DNA from: Ailurus styani
Lineage: Eukaryota > Chordata > Mammalia > Carnivora > Ailuridae
Reading direction: 5' to 3'
Length of the DNA: 64,000 nucleotides
Assembly (NCBI GenBank): GCA_002007465.1
Contig: LNAC01000001.1
Coordinates: forward strand, 4,221,294-4,285,293
In this document: piece by piece, positions 22,866 through 36,530 of the stretch
Position numbering within the stretch: the stretch's first letter is position 1
Layout of the letters: each line of letters begins with the position of its first letter
Notes under the pieces: generated by a model
Database searches by the model: none
Told to the model about the DNA's origin: nothing
The model's input: the letters and a program-made list of their open reading frames with translations, nothing else
Made by a program: the position numbers and the translations under genes

Positions 22866-25800
22866 TCTTCAGAGAAATCCTGTTTAGCAAGGTCAATAGC
22901 ATTGGACATTGTGATTGGACATAGATCTTTATCCACTCAACTTTGTTTTTTTTTCCCCAAACAAATGGGTAACTTACTCTTTAAGACAGGATGGAAACCA
23001 CATGACATTTAATTTCACTTTCTCTCTTGTGCTGGTGGCATGTCCCTCATCCCTTGTGTCCATGCAGCTTTGGGGACTCCCACGACTCACCTCAGGGAGC
23101 AGCCTGCAGAGCCCTCGGGGTCTGCAGGGAAGCAGGGGCATGGGGGCCGGAGGGTCTGCATTCACTCCCAGGTCTGCCCGACTCCTCAGCTTACCCCTGT
23201 GATTTAGTCTCTCCATTCAAGAACAGGAATGATGTGTTAAATGAGTGGCTAACTTTTAGAAGAGAGAGCATAAAATGTGGAAGATCTGACTCTAAGTTCC
23301 ACCTCCGCCCCAATTTGACTGGTCTCCTGGAAACTCAAAGTTATTAGATTAGACAACAGAAAAACAAAAGAAGCGGGTGGCTGAAGGTATGAAGTCTGAG
23401 TTTACTCTTCCACAAAGTAGGCCAGTAAATACCTATTGTTCCACCATCCCCCGCTGGCCAGGGGCAGAACCTTCCCCCTTTATGGGAGGCTTAGAAGCTA
23501 GAGAAGGGCTTTCCCTGAGCAAAGGCGGAGCGCCATCAAAGGAAGGGACAGAGAATGCTAAGCAAAGCTTCCTCACTGGGAGTCCCACTGACCCTCCTTC
23601 CTGATGCTGACATAGTAACAAAGTGGCAATTGGTCTTCAAAGAATTTAGAAAATCCTTTATGTTAAGGAGTAAAAGGTCTTTTATAGTTCATTTCAGTGC
23701 TTTATTATGTTACACGCTGCTCAAGACCCGTGTGCACATTTCTGGATTACATGCTGAAACCGATTTCATCAAAGAATTTTTAAAAACCCCATACATATGC
23801 AAGAAACATGTAAAACCCCAGCATATCACAACCTCTTCTCTACTCCTGGTCCACACAGGGCTTCCTGCTGGCCCCTCCTGAGCAGGGCCCTGGATCAGCA
23901 CAGACACCCTCCTCAGGACAGGGTAGCACTCTGCCTGGGCCACCAGCAAGGACCCCTAAGAATGCTGCCCTGTCGGTAAGTCTGTTAAAGGATCATTTCA
24001 ATTCCAATCTCCTATGGATCACGCACTAATTTGCATAATTCCAATTACGCGCCTTGCCCTCTTGAAGATGAATAAAAAGTGAAGAGCTGATTCTGTAAGA
24101 AGGAAGCCGTCCATTGCAGGAAAGACAAGAGAACCACATAGGCAAGGAAGCTACTCAAAGGCACATTTTCACAGATCCTAATGCCATACTTGACTGTATT
24201 GAATCACCAACAAGCCCACTGACCACTCACCCACCCGTCAAAGAAGAGGAAACTTACCAAGTTTCTACTGATGCGGACAAATGAGACAGGAATGCACTAG
24301 AGCTAGACTTTATGGATACATTTTCCCCACTGAAGAAAACCATCCCTCTTGGTTTGGAGAAAATAAATGAAGGAAACCCCTGGAAACCTCTAAGTGGTAA
24401 CTCTTCATTCCTGAAAGCATCCCCATAAAACCAACGACAATGATGAAGCCTTTGCTGTCTCGTCTCTAATATTGTGAACCACGCACAACGTCTCACAATT
24501 GCTCATGAGCATCACAATCTAGCAATAATTAATTTCTCTACACTTGTAGTAGCAGCTTGTAGATTGTCATTTCACATACGATAGAACTTCACTGAATTCT
24601 TCATTCATTAAAAACTACCACCTCTGCAGTGACAAGACAGTTGTGTTTGGGGTAGTCTTTGGATTCTACCAAAACCAAATTATTAGAGAATAGACTATAA
24701 TTCAGAGAGAAAAAAAGGCCCAGAGCACAGAACGTTGACCTAAACAGGTCAAGGAAACAACAATTGATAGAAGCCAAGGACCACGCCCTCGAAACGTTAT
24801 CAGTCCTTGTTACTTTTTCGATCAGAAGTGGCCTCAGCCCTGATGGGGCACTCCCGACTGTTCCTAGCAAATCTAAATGGTGCTCCTTCCTCCCGGGGGG
24901 CACTCAGTACTCCTCATTCTCATCGTGTTGTGTTTGAATTTTAACAGAGATGTTCAGAAGCAACAGCCTGCCAAAGCACTATGCCTAGAGGGGACCCTGT
25001 CGATGGTGGCTTCTTTCCAACCCAACTGTCATCTCCTGACCCTTGCTCACCTGGCTGTCCCAGGCAGATGGTAGCCTCGCCCACGCCACGTCACGGTCTA
25101 GCCCACGTCCAGGGCCCGGCACCTGCCACTGCCCAGGGAAGCCCTGCTTTCTCCACGCCAGCCCCCGGGCCTGGAGGTCTGGGCTGGGACCCATAACTGG
25201 AGGTCTCTGCTCCACAGATCTTTCTGTCTCTTCTTCCTTCTGAACTTGAACGTGAGCTCCTAGTGTGTTGGGGTTAGCTCATGGCCTCGTACTTCCAGGA
25301 GGGGCCCTGTGGGCAGAGGTCAGAGTCTGTAGCAGCTCCCAGTAAGATGAAGAAATGGCATCAGGACAAGACTCGCTGGAAGGCTGCACCTCTGAGTGGG
25401 GAGGCAGGAGAGCCTGGGGAGGCCCCATGTACCTTCTCCGGGCAGGCCATCCATTCTCAAACTGTTAGACACCTTCTTTTCCGGACCTGCACTTCACTGG
25501 AACCCCAGAGAATGCGCGGTAGAAAGGTGGTCCCAGGCACAGATGCCTAGAGCGGTCGGGCCCGGCCTGTGTTCTCACTCGAGCCTTGTGCAGGGAGCAG
25601 GTGCGCTAGGCGCCCCCGGGGAGCACAGGTCCTGCGGACGGAGGGAGTTATGTGGTAAGCGTGGTGCACTGAGTGTCCCCAGGGCTTCAGAATACGATCA
25701 GAACAACTTCAAGGTGGTAATCAGGTAAATGTCGTCTGACTTTCATTTGACTTTCATCTGGGCTGTGTCAATAAATCAATTTTGCCATCCTTCAAACAGG

Positions 25801-27112
25801 ACCCACAAATAAGCCGACACTTCCACCCCTGTCCAGCGCTGATGCTGAGGTAGGACGATAAACCAACATCCTCCATCTACCTGGTAAGATCATCTCGCTG
25901 CACCCTCACGTTAATCTGTCTCAGCAAACAGGCCAATGGCCTGGGCACAGCGCTCTGTCAGAGATCAATGCCTAAATGCGTATTCTAGAATCGTTCCTCA
26001 AAACTGCAGCTGATCACACTGGAAATCAAAGTCCTGGGAAAGAAATGTGCAATCGACATAAAAGTCAAATAAAGATGCTGAACCTTCACCTAAAAGCAAC
26101 CTCATGGGAAGTGAATGGTGAAAGATCCAGGAGGAAACTAGGAACTTCAATGTTCTCCTTTTCTTTCTCGTTTTCTCCCCCAAGGGCATTTTCAGTGGTG
26201 CCTGTGGACCCCTCTCCTCTCCCTCATGTCAGGCACCTCTATCGGGTTGCGGCAAGGCTCTTAGGCACAACGTAATAAGAAGAGAGCTCCGTGTGCCTGG
26301 GGGTCCTGCGGGGAATGGGCGATGGAGCATGAATGAATGCGTGAACTTGGCTTTGCAGGGCATCGCATCCTTGGGGAGGCTGACCCCAGTAGCTTTACCT
26401 TCTTACCAGCACTCTGTCTGTACTAATATTCTGGAAACAGCCTATGTGCCTGAGCACCCACTCCCCGGGGAAGGATGGAGGTGACCTGAGGACAGGAGAC
26501 CGTCCTGGGACCGCACGTTGCTACAGAACAAGGTGCCAGCCAATCACGGTGCTTTAGTTTCCGTTAATGTCAGCCCGACTGGGTTCAGTGAGCCTCTTTC
26601 CATCACGCGGGGGTGTGCTCACACTGCTGAGGCTCACGGGATGCCAGAGACCCCGTCCTTGCCCAGTGAGGTCACAGTCTCGTGGGCGGCCAGCACAGCA
26701 TGTGGGGGACGGACGGACGGACGCCCTCTGCCTCTGGAGAGGCGGGGTCTGCCAGGCTGGCGGGCGCAACACTCCCTCGCCGCGTTTCCGACAACTCCAC
26801 GTGGAGACAGACGGCACGCTCGCGGCGCTGGAATTCGGCTAACGCACTCCTAGCCAAGCCCAGGGCTCCCACTAAATTCCATCACTCCCAGGGAAGCCCA
26901 CGCTGAAACCTTCAGGACAGAGGAGGAACAGCGGCGACTGTGATCATTCTCCATCACTCCACCCACGGGCAGCAGGAAACCCGGGGCCCCAGCCAGGCAG
27001 TCCCAGGGAGGGCGTCCCAGCGCAGCCAGCCAACCAGCCTGGCCATCGCAGAAGCTACTGGCCATTTTGTTATTGCAAAGCCAGATAGTGTGCCTTGGGG
27101 TATTTTATTTGT

Positions 27113-27145
<33 letters not shown>
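27113..27145 (+). repeat. (CA)n microsatellite
   Basis: About 16 uninterrupted CA units. Confidence 0.97.
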
Positions 27146-27146
<1 letters not shown>

Positions 27147-27967
27147 TTTTAAATGTAAATGGAGGAGAGCACAGATCCAGATTTATCTAGTGACGCATGC
27201 TCTAAAACCTGAACACTGAGCCGAGGTGACACTAGGCAGGTTGCTGTTATTCTTTTGTTTTTTACGCTAAAATGTCCTTAAGTAAATTTCCGGTTGTAAT
27301 CAGCCGAACAGCAGAAATTTAGTGAAAGAACTGCTTCTGTTTGTGATCTGCTTATATATTTGAAATGGGGATCAAGAGATCAATCAGCAAAACCAAATCA
27401 GTTAGAAATGGATTTGCATTCGCACCAGACGCAGCCCTTGAGCCCAGAACAACGTTAGGCCCACGCGCTTCGCGGCACCTGCAGTGACATTGAGACACGG
27501 CTTACGTCCTGGCCCGTCAGTGAGCAGGTCCGCCGGCAACCAGCAATTACCCCTGCGGTGAGCACAATCTCTCTCTCGGCCACACCGTTACCCTTTGCCC
27601 CCCAGCTGCACCACCCCCGCCTGTTAGCAAAGCCTTTGGGGGCCCCAGGGAAGGATCCGGATCCTCCGGGGAGGACTCTCGTGCTTCCTTGTGGATGTAA
27701 CTAGGGTTCCCCCGGGAGCATCACAAAGGGTTTGGGGAAAGGCAGACTGTCCCTCTGGACCTTCCATCCTCCTGACACAGATACAAGGGGAAGGGTCCTC
27801 CCAGGAGGCACGCTGTGTGCTCTGCACCTTGCACCCCTCCCACAGCACCCCAGCCTGGCGCCCCTTCCAGTCCCCACCTCAACCCACCAATCTGGCTTTG
27901 GTCTGAGACCCCAGGAGGCGCCTGGGGGCACATGGCAGATCCTCAGGAATGTTTGGTGGGCACATTA

Positions 27968-28000
27968 ATAGATGAATGAATAAATGAATGAATGAATGGA
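27968..28000 (+). repeat. (ATGA)n short tandem repeat
   Basis: Repeated ATGA/ATGAATA units run just downstream of a MIR-like flank. Confidence 0.85.
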
Positions 28001-28238
28001 CTTACGCAGGACACACAATCAAAGAGCCACAGAATGGCAAACCCATGCCCAGGCTAATCCTCTTGGTGCCACATCTGCCAACTGAGGCAAATCCCATACC
28101 TGGACATTTTGGAATCGTGGAGAAACAAGAAAAACCTGGACGGGGTCTGGTCCTGACCGCCCCCTCCCCAGAGCTTCGGGCCCCTGGGAAGCCCAGGACA
28201 AGGCGGCAGTAACACCACGGCCGTGGAGGCCTTCTGAA

Positions 28239-28315
28239 CTCCAGTAAGTAGCGGAGCTGGGATTCGAAGCCAGAACTCCCAGATTCCAAAGGCCCTGTCT
28301 GCACCACTGCACAGT
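28239..28315 (+). repeat. MIR fragment
   Basis: AGTAGCGGAGCTGGGATTCG, AAGCCAGAACTCCCAGA and the sequence after it match the MIR 3' half. Confidence 0.6.
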
Positions 28316-29944
28316 CCTGCCTGGGAGGTGGCCCAGGGAGCCGGGGCCCGGGGACATCTCCCATCAAGGAGCGCACCTACTTGGCCTCGGGTCCAGGAAC
28401 AGAAGAAACGAGTGCATGGCCGCTGAGACCACCCGAGGGCAGATCCTGGCTGGGCCACGGAGACCTATTCTGACTGGACCTCGAGATGGAAAATCCAAGA
28501 GAAGACTGGCATGGAGCTGGGAGGCGACGGTGAGAGCGTGGCTTGGAGCTGGGAACCGCTGTGCAGACCGGCCCTCCTAGTTGATGCTTGGAAGCCCCTG
28601 GAAGAGCCCTGAGCTTCCGGAAGCAGCGTCAGGTGGGCTGGATCGGAGACTGCCCTCCAGTTGGAGAGCCAGCAGCACTGGATCTGGGTTTACGATGGGG
28701 CAGGATGGATCCAAGAAGTCACTCTCCTGTTCCCCATCCCAAAGCTCTGGTTACCTCTGGAATACACTACTGTCATTTGCTCTCTGGAAATTTCTGGAAC
28801 CCACTCTCAACCTAGCGGGGGCGAATGTGGAGGGCAGACACCAGGGGTCTCAACCGGCCGTGGGGGGGGGCATGGATCTGCATGTGGGACCCCGTGGCCC
28901 TGCCTGGGGCAGTGACCTGGCTTTAAGCATCCCAAGGGAAATGAAGAGCAGACCCCTACTGTGCCTCGGTCCCCAGAGTGCCCCCCTCGGCATCCCCTGT
29001 ACAGCTTTTAGAGTGATTTTCAAAAACGGTGGATTTCACCATGTCTTCCTTCAGTGGCTTCTGCTGCCTGGAAGGCTGAGCCCAGACCCCTCAGTGGTCC
29101 AGCTGGGCGGCGGCCCCTCACCCCTCATCCTGCGCTTGGTGCCCCCACCCCCAGCAAAAGCACTCCAGGCTTCTCACCCTCTGTATTCCGTAGATCCCAG
29201 CTCTCAGCGTTTCCAACGCCCCCTCCCCACTGGCTCTGAAGGGCAAACTCTTCTCCAGGCTGCATCTCTGGGACCCCAACCACACTCTCCAGGACCCTGT
29301 GTCCCCAGGTGATCTGGGCTCTTGGTACACAGGCCACTTCCTCACTTGTCTGTCTCCCCCTGCCTCTGAGCTCCCTTGGCTCAGGCGTTTGGCGGGCAAA
29401 CAAGAGGTGCTCAACCCATGCACACAAATGTGTGTACCTTCCATTTTTCAGGTGTACCCCATCCTCTGCCCACATCTCCTCAACACTTCCAGAGTAAGGA
29501 AGGACAAGGGAGGACCTCATGAAATGCCTGGCCATTGGGTCCAAGGCAGAGATGCGGCATTATGCCCTTTGCCTCCTTCCCACTGAGGCCCCGGCTGGCA
29601 CAGGCACCTTCCAGCAACAGAACTACCCATCGGGAAACTTCCAGCTTGGTCTGAACCAGGTGAGCACATTCCTCTGAAAGACCAAGTCACAGCAATAAAT
29701 TCAAACTAGTGCCACTGCAGGGGTTACTGGGTGGGCCATGACTTGGTGGGATGGGGACCTGATTGCACACGTGCTCCTAGCCACACCACAAAGACACCTG
29801 TTAGGGAGAGAAGTGGCTCCTTGCCTGCAAACAGAGGGTCCTGGGGCTAGGGCTCTAAGAATGAAGGTTCAGTGCAGCACAGAAGTTGCAGATCAGAGCC
29901 TGCGGACCCAAGGTGACCCACAGACAGCCTGCGTTTGACCCTTG

Positions 29945-30480
29945 ATGTGTTTCAGAGCTTTTCCTTTTCTAAAAGGTCTGATCACATACAGTCCCTGCAC
30001 ACACTTGAAGCCCATGGTTTGATGAGTTCTGACAAACGTCTTTCCCCTGCAATCCAGGCTGTAATGTCAGCCTACTCTTCCCCGACCCCAAGAGGAGAGT
30101 TCTGATCTCCCTCTCCAGAGACGATTAGCTCTGCCTGTTCTTGAACTTCCTATAAATGGAACTGTACGGCACGTACTCTTCTGTGTCTGGCTTCTTTGCT
30201 TCAGCAGGTGTTGGAGGGTCACGCACGTGCCTGTGTCCGTTCCTTTCTACTGGGAGTTTTCCATGTCTGACTGCCACATGGGGCTTACCCGCCCCCCACC
30301 ACCGGATACATGTTTGGGTTGTTCCCTATTGTTTGCTGTTATGAACAAAGCTGCTATGAGCTTGATTACAAGTCTTTTTGTGAACGAACAGTTCTCATTT
30401 ATTTGGAGCTTAATGTCTGTAAGTGGAATTGCCGAATTCAAGGACTGGGTGTATGCTTGTCATTTAAACACTTTCTAAAT
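29945..30480 (-). repeat. Old L1 fragment
   Basis: Reading plus, GAGTTCTGACAAACGTC, CTTCCTATAAATGGAACTGT, GTGTCTGGCTTCTTTGCTTC, GTTATGAACAAAGCTGCTAT and TAAGTGGAATTGCCG occur in the order of the reverse complement of the L1 3' end. Confidence 0.75.
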
Positions 30481-31534
30481 TAGTTTGAAATATTTAAAAA
30501 GAGGGGAGTCCACGTAAAGGCTGGACAGCTGGCTTCTCTTGGGAAAACCAGGTCTGGTCTGCGTTTGTGTGTGGCTGAAGGGTCCTCAGTATGAGCCTGG
30601 ATCTGCAGAGAGCCATGTGGTCCCCACTCGGCCCTAGTCCCCACCGGGTCACCCCCACCCCCGGCTCCTTCATCACAATCTGTGGCTGCCACCCCACACA
30701 GGTGCACCCGGCCCCAGCCCCCAGATTTCAAGTGGCTCTCCGTCACCGCTGCCTCACCGGGGGACTCCACCAGATTATGCTGACACGGGGTGGGGGAAGG
30801 GCATAGGGGAGCCTGGGGGACCCCTGAATGTCTTCTGATCTCAAAGCAAGAAGTTTTACTAATTCCAGGTGAAATCTCCCTTCTCAGGCCACCACTGACC
30901 ATAATTGCAGGAAGACTTTAATTTGGTCCGCTTTCCCTTAATATGCTGTACATACACAGTTTTTAATCTTCTTTTATTAAAAATAAATCCACCCTCATCA
31001 CTCCGGTCTCTTGTGTAAATATCTAATTAGGGCAGAAGCTTGGCCCAGCCCAACAGGGGGTGCCGCTGTCCCTCAAGAAGAATCAACTTCAAAGAACTGC
31101 CCCCATCTTCGGGAGAATGTTAATTGGGCCAAACAATGAGTGTGAATTATTTATAACCACACCTCTGGTTATGCGGAAGAAAATGTGCCCCCAAATCGCA
31201 GCTAAGAAAAGAACTCTCTACATTTTACAACTCAACGAAGCTGCTTCAGCACCTCCTTGGACACCGCAGCCATGAGGTGGATACACAGTCCCATTTGTGT
31301 CTGGAGGCGACATGGGGCCAGGGTCACGTTTCCTGGCAACATGGGAGGGGCACGGGGTCCTGACAACTCAGGCTGGATGCTCAGGGGATGAGGCTGCAAA
31401 CAGGCAACCCCGGGCCTCCGGGGGCCACGTAGTGACGCGGTGAGCGATTTCCCAGCCCCTCTTCCTATGCTGTGCCAATCTGGAAAAGAGTGATTAAGAT
31501 CCTTCTCCTAGAGCTGAGATGACCACAACCATCG

Positions 31535-31605
31535 AGTAAAAGCACTTTGGCCCAAGTCACCCAGCTAGAGGATGGCTGAAGCGGGTTCCCAGTTGGGTCT
31601 CAGTG
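31535..31605 (+). repeat. MIR fragment
   Basis: TGGCCCAAGTCACCCAGCTA and the GGATGGCTGAAGCGGGTTCC segment match the MIR core region. Confidence 0.55.
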
Positions 31606-32284
31606 AGTGAAGTCCACCATAACTAGATTCATTCATTCAGCCATGTACCCGCACCTGCTGGACAAGGGTCAAGGAGCCAAACATAGCCCTGCTCGCAGCA
31701 ACCGCCCTGCAACACCTCCTTGGGACACTGGGACTCTTCACAGGACTGTGTTTCTCAGAATGTTGACTTCTGTCCAGATCCTTCCACCACCAGCCCCCAG
31801 GGGCACTTGGAAGTAGGACTTCCTTCCATTCCTAGATTATTCCGACCCCTTCCAACGGAGCCCCTCCCTACTGTGTATTTTGACCACACAAATTCAGACC
31901 TGCAGAGCAACTCCACATTCCCTCTCCTTACAGTTCTGGGAGAGAATATTCTCTCTGCCACCTTTGGGCCCGCTCATTGATTAGTTTCCATCTGGTAAGG
32001 CTAAACACTTTAAGTAATCTAGTTCGAGGGTTACATTTTTCGTTATTGATGCTCTGTCAGTAAACTACAATCAACACCATATAATTACGGAAAATTATAA
32101 CAGCAACACAGCAGTAAACCAAAAAAGCTACCCTTTGGGAATATTAATAAATAGATACTCTTCTTTTTCATAGAAAATTCATGACTGTTTCATAAAATGC
32201 TTTGCTCTCACACTGGGAAACATTATGACACTCATGGATTTTTAAAGAAACGCCGATTTTAGTACGACCAGGAGCCAGTAATAG

Positions 32285-32345
32285 AGATTTGTTTGTTTAT
32301 TCATTCGACAAATACTTACTGAGTATCTTTTGGACACAGGACGTG
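32285..32345 (+). repeat. MIR-like fragment
   Basis: TTTATTCATTCGACAAATAC followed by TTACTGAGTATCTTTT resembles the MIR 5' part. Confidence 0.5.
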
Positions 32346-33282
32346 GAAGGAGGCCTCGTTTAATCAACAAGATTGGACGAAGATGCTGCCTTCAAGGGAT
32401 TGCTTTTCTGTCCAGGGAGACCAGCTCTCCCTTTAAAAGAACATCGGGAGGCAGGGGGGTCAAGGCTCTCTTGCTGCTCCTGCCCTGGTGAGACACTTTG
32501 CTGGTTTTCAGCAAAGCCTGGAGAAGGTGTCAGTGGATATTTTAAGTGTCTGGGCTCCTGGAGCAGCTGGACCTGCTCTCACAGAAGGGCAAGGAGAAGC
32601 TGGGCCTATGGGTCAGGGACCTGCCGGGCTGTTCTGTGACCGTGACCTCAGAGCCATCCGTGGGGTAGCTCATTGTTCCACAGTAGCCCTCGGGAGCACT
32701 GGGAGGCTCCGGGAGACAGCCAGCCCAGGGCAGGGCCCCGACACAGGAACAGGTGGGGGGACCCTCAGTTCACACCTGGGCTCCTCTACCTGCCACCCAG
32801 GCCAAGTCGCTGACTCTCCTCCTCTGCGGTCCAGGGGCCCATGCCTCCCTCTCAGGATTCCTGGGGACACACGTGAGGCCTCAGTGCTGGTGCGAGGGGC
32901 AGCAGCGGCCACAGCCCTGTGCTCAGGGCACCGAGAGGTAGGCGACACCCACAGTGGCTGAGCTTCCCCTCCTGCCGGGCACCAGCTGAGGCACCCCCAG
33001 GGACATGCCGGTGTGTCCCCGGGAGCCTCGCAGCCTAATGGGGCAGGTGGACTCATAACTACAAGCATGGTGTTAGAAAGGGGAAGCCCAGGGACAGAAG
33101 TGTCCGAGAAGGGGGTTTCAAGCGATGAAAGTATCATAATTCACATTTTGTTTTATGGGTTCAACTTGCTCCCGAATTTGACAGCATCAGGGATGCAGGC
33201 GAGGCGAAGCGAGGCGGAGCGAGAAGGACCAGTCTCCACGCATGCGCCGTCGCTGCGCACTTGGGTGCGATGGCAGAGACGA

Positions 33283-33296
33283 CCAGCAGGTGGCGC
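33283..33296 (+). promoter_or_regulatory. CTCF-like motif
   Basis: CCAGCAGGTGGCGC matches the CTCF core consensus at every position, on the plus strand. It is embedded in a CpG-rich patch (33190-33310) with GCGAGGCGAAGCGAGG-like short repeats. Binding is inferred. Confidence 0.65.
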
Positions 33297-34383
33297 CGTC
33301 GGGGAAGCCAGTGAAAGGTCCACAGGCACCTGCCTGGTGTTCCAGGGCCTGGGACCAAAATGCTCCAGACTCCCACCTCTTGCAAGGCCAGGCTCTCACG
33401 CACCCAGCATCTTCCCTGCATCACTCCAGCAACGAGGTTTCTGGTACCTGCACGCCCCCAAATAACGGCGTCTCAGATGCCAGGGCAAACATGTTCTCTG
33501 CGATTTTTCTCTCCATCCGTGATGCTGCTTACCTAGCGTCGGCATTATAAGAGGCACCTGGATTCTCCTGAACAGGGGCTCTCACACCCGTCTTCCAGCC
33601 TGGAATTTAATTTTATAATCTGTGGGTCTGTTATCTCTACCTCAGTCGAGAAACTCAACACTGGATTGGACTGTCCTTGCCTGAAGCGGGAGGAAAAGTA
33701 ATAAATCGGCTGACATGCCACATCCAGGGAATTGACTCGGTTCTCACCGCAGTGATTCTCCCATTCGTACGGAAATTAATTGTACTGGCAACCGGAACTC
33801 AAAGTATATACAAACAAACGCTGTACAAGGACAGAGGTGACCATGAACGCAGACGACTTCAGGACACACTTGTCCCTTGCCTCCCCTCCATGTAATGGAC
33901 CGGTTATCAGTCACATAATCAACCCACTGATGTCATCTGCTAGGTGCGTTTGGGGAGCCTCAGGGGCAGAAAGTTGGAGAGAGAGAGAAAGGCAGGAAGG
34001 CCGGGAGGGAGAGGGAACCTGCGTGAGGAGGGGAGCCCGGGAGTCAGACTCGGGGGTCAGCACGGCCACCAAACATGAGGGGCTGTGCCCCAGGGAGGGG
34101 AGCAGCTATCTTGTTCCGAGGTCAAGGAATCAATGTCAGTCCCCCAGGCCAAGCCTCTCTTGCCTCCAGGGCATGCGGCAAGAATCTGCTTCGGGAGCCC
34201 CCACCCACACCCTGGCTTTGCCTCCTCCTGTCTGTAGGAGCTCGGGCAAGTTGCCCCTGCAGTAAAATGCAGACATCTCCAGTCCAAGGATCCAAGGAGG
34301 TCACGAATGAGCAAGGCCAGGTGTGCAGAGGGCTACGGACCCACTGGGTGATCGAGCCTGGGGCGGGTGGGCCTGGTTCCCGG

Positions 34384-34397
34384 CCAGCAGAGGGCTG
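34384..34397 (+). promoter_or_regulatory. Near-consensus CTCF-like motif
   Basis: CCAGCAGAGGGCTG differs from the core consensus at one of 14 positions (T at the R position). It lies on the plus strand, 1.1 kb from the motif at 33283. Confidence 0.4.
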
Positions 34398-34904
34398 CAC
34401 TGGGGGGTGGGAGCAGCCCCCGCCCCCTGCCCCCTGCCCCCGGGAAGAAGGCTGCACGACTGTGTGGGGGCTGCCCAGAGGGCCTGCTGAATGAGGGGCT
34501 GAGGGATGCACAGAAGCCCCCACTGCTCCGGCGGGTCCTTGAACAGAGTGACCACGTGCCTACTTGTCCCCGACAGTCTCGCCTCCTGCCCACAGCCACC
34601 GAAATTACCAACAGTGCCCTCTTCCTCTCTCAAAGCTGTCATGACGTGGATGCTTCACTGAATGTCCCCCTGACTGGGACAGACAGATGGATGCCAGGTC
34701 ACCATGCCCAACCGAGAGAGACATTTTGTGCCTTAGTATGAACCCTCACCAAACAGAAATGTGCTGAACAGATCCCCCTCGATGTAATCAATCTATTTAA
34801 GCATTAGGAATTGTCGAATCCCAAGTCTGAAACCCCAAATTACTGAATTCTTCTTAGCATCTTTTAAAAGTCATTGCTGCTGTCCCGGCAGCACAGAGCC
34901 TTAG

Positions 34905-35060
34905 CCGCCCGTTCAGGGAGACCCGGGCTCGGGGCCACTGGCTGTGTGGCCATGGGTCAGCGCTTTCCCTCTCTGAGTCCATAAAATGAGCACAGCGGTG
35001 ACCTCACTGAGCCTCTGGGGAAAGTCTGCAAGATAAGAAGAAAGGCCTTCGCACCCTTTC
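34905..35060 (-). repeat. MIR fragment
   Basis: CCACTGGCTGTGTGGCCATG, CTTTCCCTCTCTGAGTCC and ATAAAATGAGCACAGC match MIR in reverse orientation. Confidence 0.6.
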
Positions 35061-36299
35061 TGGAATGTGAATAAACACTTGACAACATGTTCAGCTCAAA
35101 GACAGCCAAACCAGAAGCAACAGAACCACGTTTCTTTCTCTTATAATAGACTCTGGTGTGAGTCAGGGAAGGAAACCGAAGGCAGTTTTCAGGCCCAGAG
35201 ACCTAAGCCTTCAGCAGGCCCAGGCGGCTCCGGAGCAGGAGCGGTCTGGCGTTCACACACCCCGGCGGCTCTTCCGGAGCCGTGGCTGGGGACGTGGCCC
35301 CTGGGGAAGCCCCAGCCCTGCCGGCGACACTGCGCCTGCTGGGCATGACCGGAGGGCCGCTCTGATGGCCTGGATGGAAGGACACCCGGAGGAGGTGCCG
35401 ACAGCGGCTTCCGAACCTGCCCAGCCGGAGAGCCGTATCCTGGTAAGACCTGCAGAGGACACGTCCCAGGGCCAGCCGGGCCAGAGACCTCCCCTCCGGC
35501 CTCTCTGCTGGCACGGGGCCGACTGGCTGGCCACGCAGCCACAGAAGGAGGAGAGGAACGTGGCGGGGTGAGCATGGGGCCTGGCTGCCTTGTGCCTTCG
35601 GAAGCACAGATACCTGCCACACATACCTGGCTCGTCTGCTTCCGAGAAAGGGCCAGAACCTTCCAGCCTCTGCTCCCGAGTCTCCCCCAGTCCATCTCCT
35701 CTGACACCCCTGGCCTGTGGCAGGGTCAGGACGGAAAGGCCAGAGAAGATGAGAGCTCAGCCTGCGTGAGCGGAGGAAGACCAGACAGGTGGGGCCCCTG
35801 CCACGCCGGGAGCACAGAAGGATGCTCGCCTCCCACGAGCCCAGGTGGGCTGCTGCCTGCATTCCGGAGCCCCCAGCCTACCAGGAGAAAGGACGCCAAT
35901 CAGCTGGATTTCGAGACAACAGGACTGGCCTCTAAGGCCTTATTCCTGGTGCCTGGAAGTTGCTAAGACTCTCTAGGATTTCTCCCTCCTGAAAGGAGGC
36001 TATTTCGGGCAGAGGGAGCACTGCTTCCTTCCCTGGCAGGTGCACGGGCCTGGGAGCTCCGCAGGCACCCCGACACAGAGCTCGCCTGGCTTCCCAAGGC
36101 CGGGGAGGAAGCCCGCTACCATCCCCAGTGCAAGCCCGTTACCACCCTGGGAACAGCAGGAAGGATGACACGTCGGCACCGGGACTCGGCAAGTTTATCT
36201 ACAGAGGAACGGGGCACCTGGGACAGAGCATGCACCCTTAACTCAGAGCAGCCACTTTTAGAAACGAGACAGATGAGGACCAGGAGTGATGGTCCTGGT

Positions 36300-36530
36300 C
36301 GTGACAGTGACATTTCCAGGGTGCGTGCTGTGATGTGGACGCTGCTCTAAGCACATTACCCACATATGCCCTTGACCCTCCCAGCAGCTCTTGGTGACAA
36401 GCAAGGCTCTCGTCATACCTTTCAGTGGAGGACTCTGAGGATCAGAGAAGTTAAAAACCTGCCCCAGGCTCTCCAGCCGTCCATGGGCAGAGCCTGCATT
36501 CAAACCCAGGCAGTCTGAACACAACCACAT
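36300..36530 (+). repeat. MIR, near full length
   Basis: GCTGCTCTAAGCACATTACC, GGACTCTGAGGATCAGAGAA and GCATTCAAACCCAGGCAGTC occur in MIR order over about 230 nt. Confidence 0.75.
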
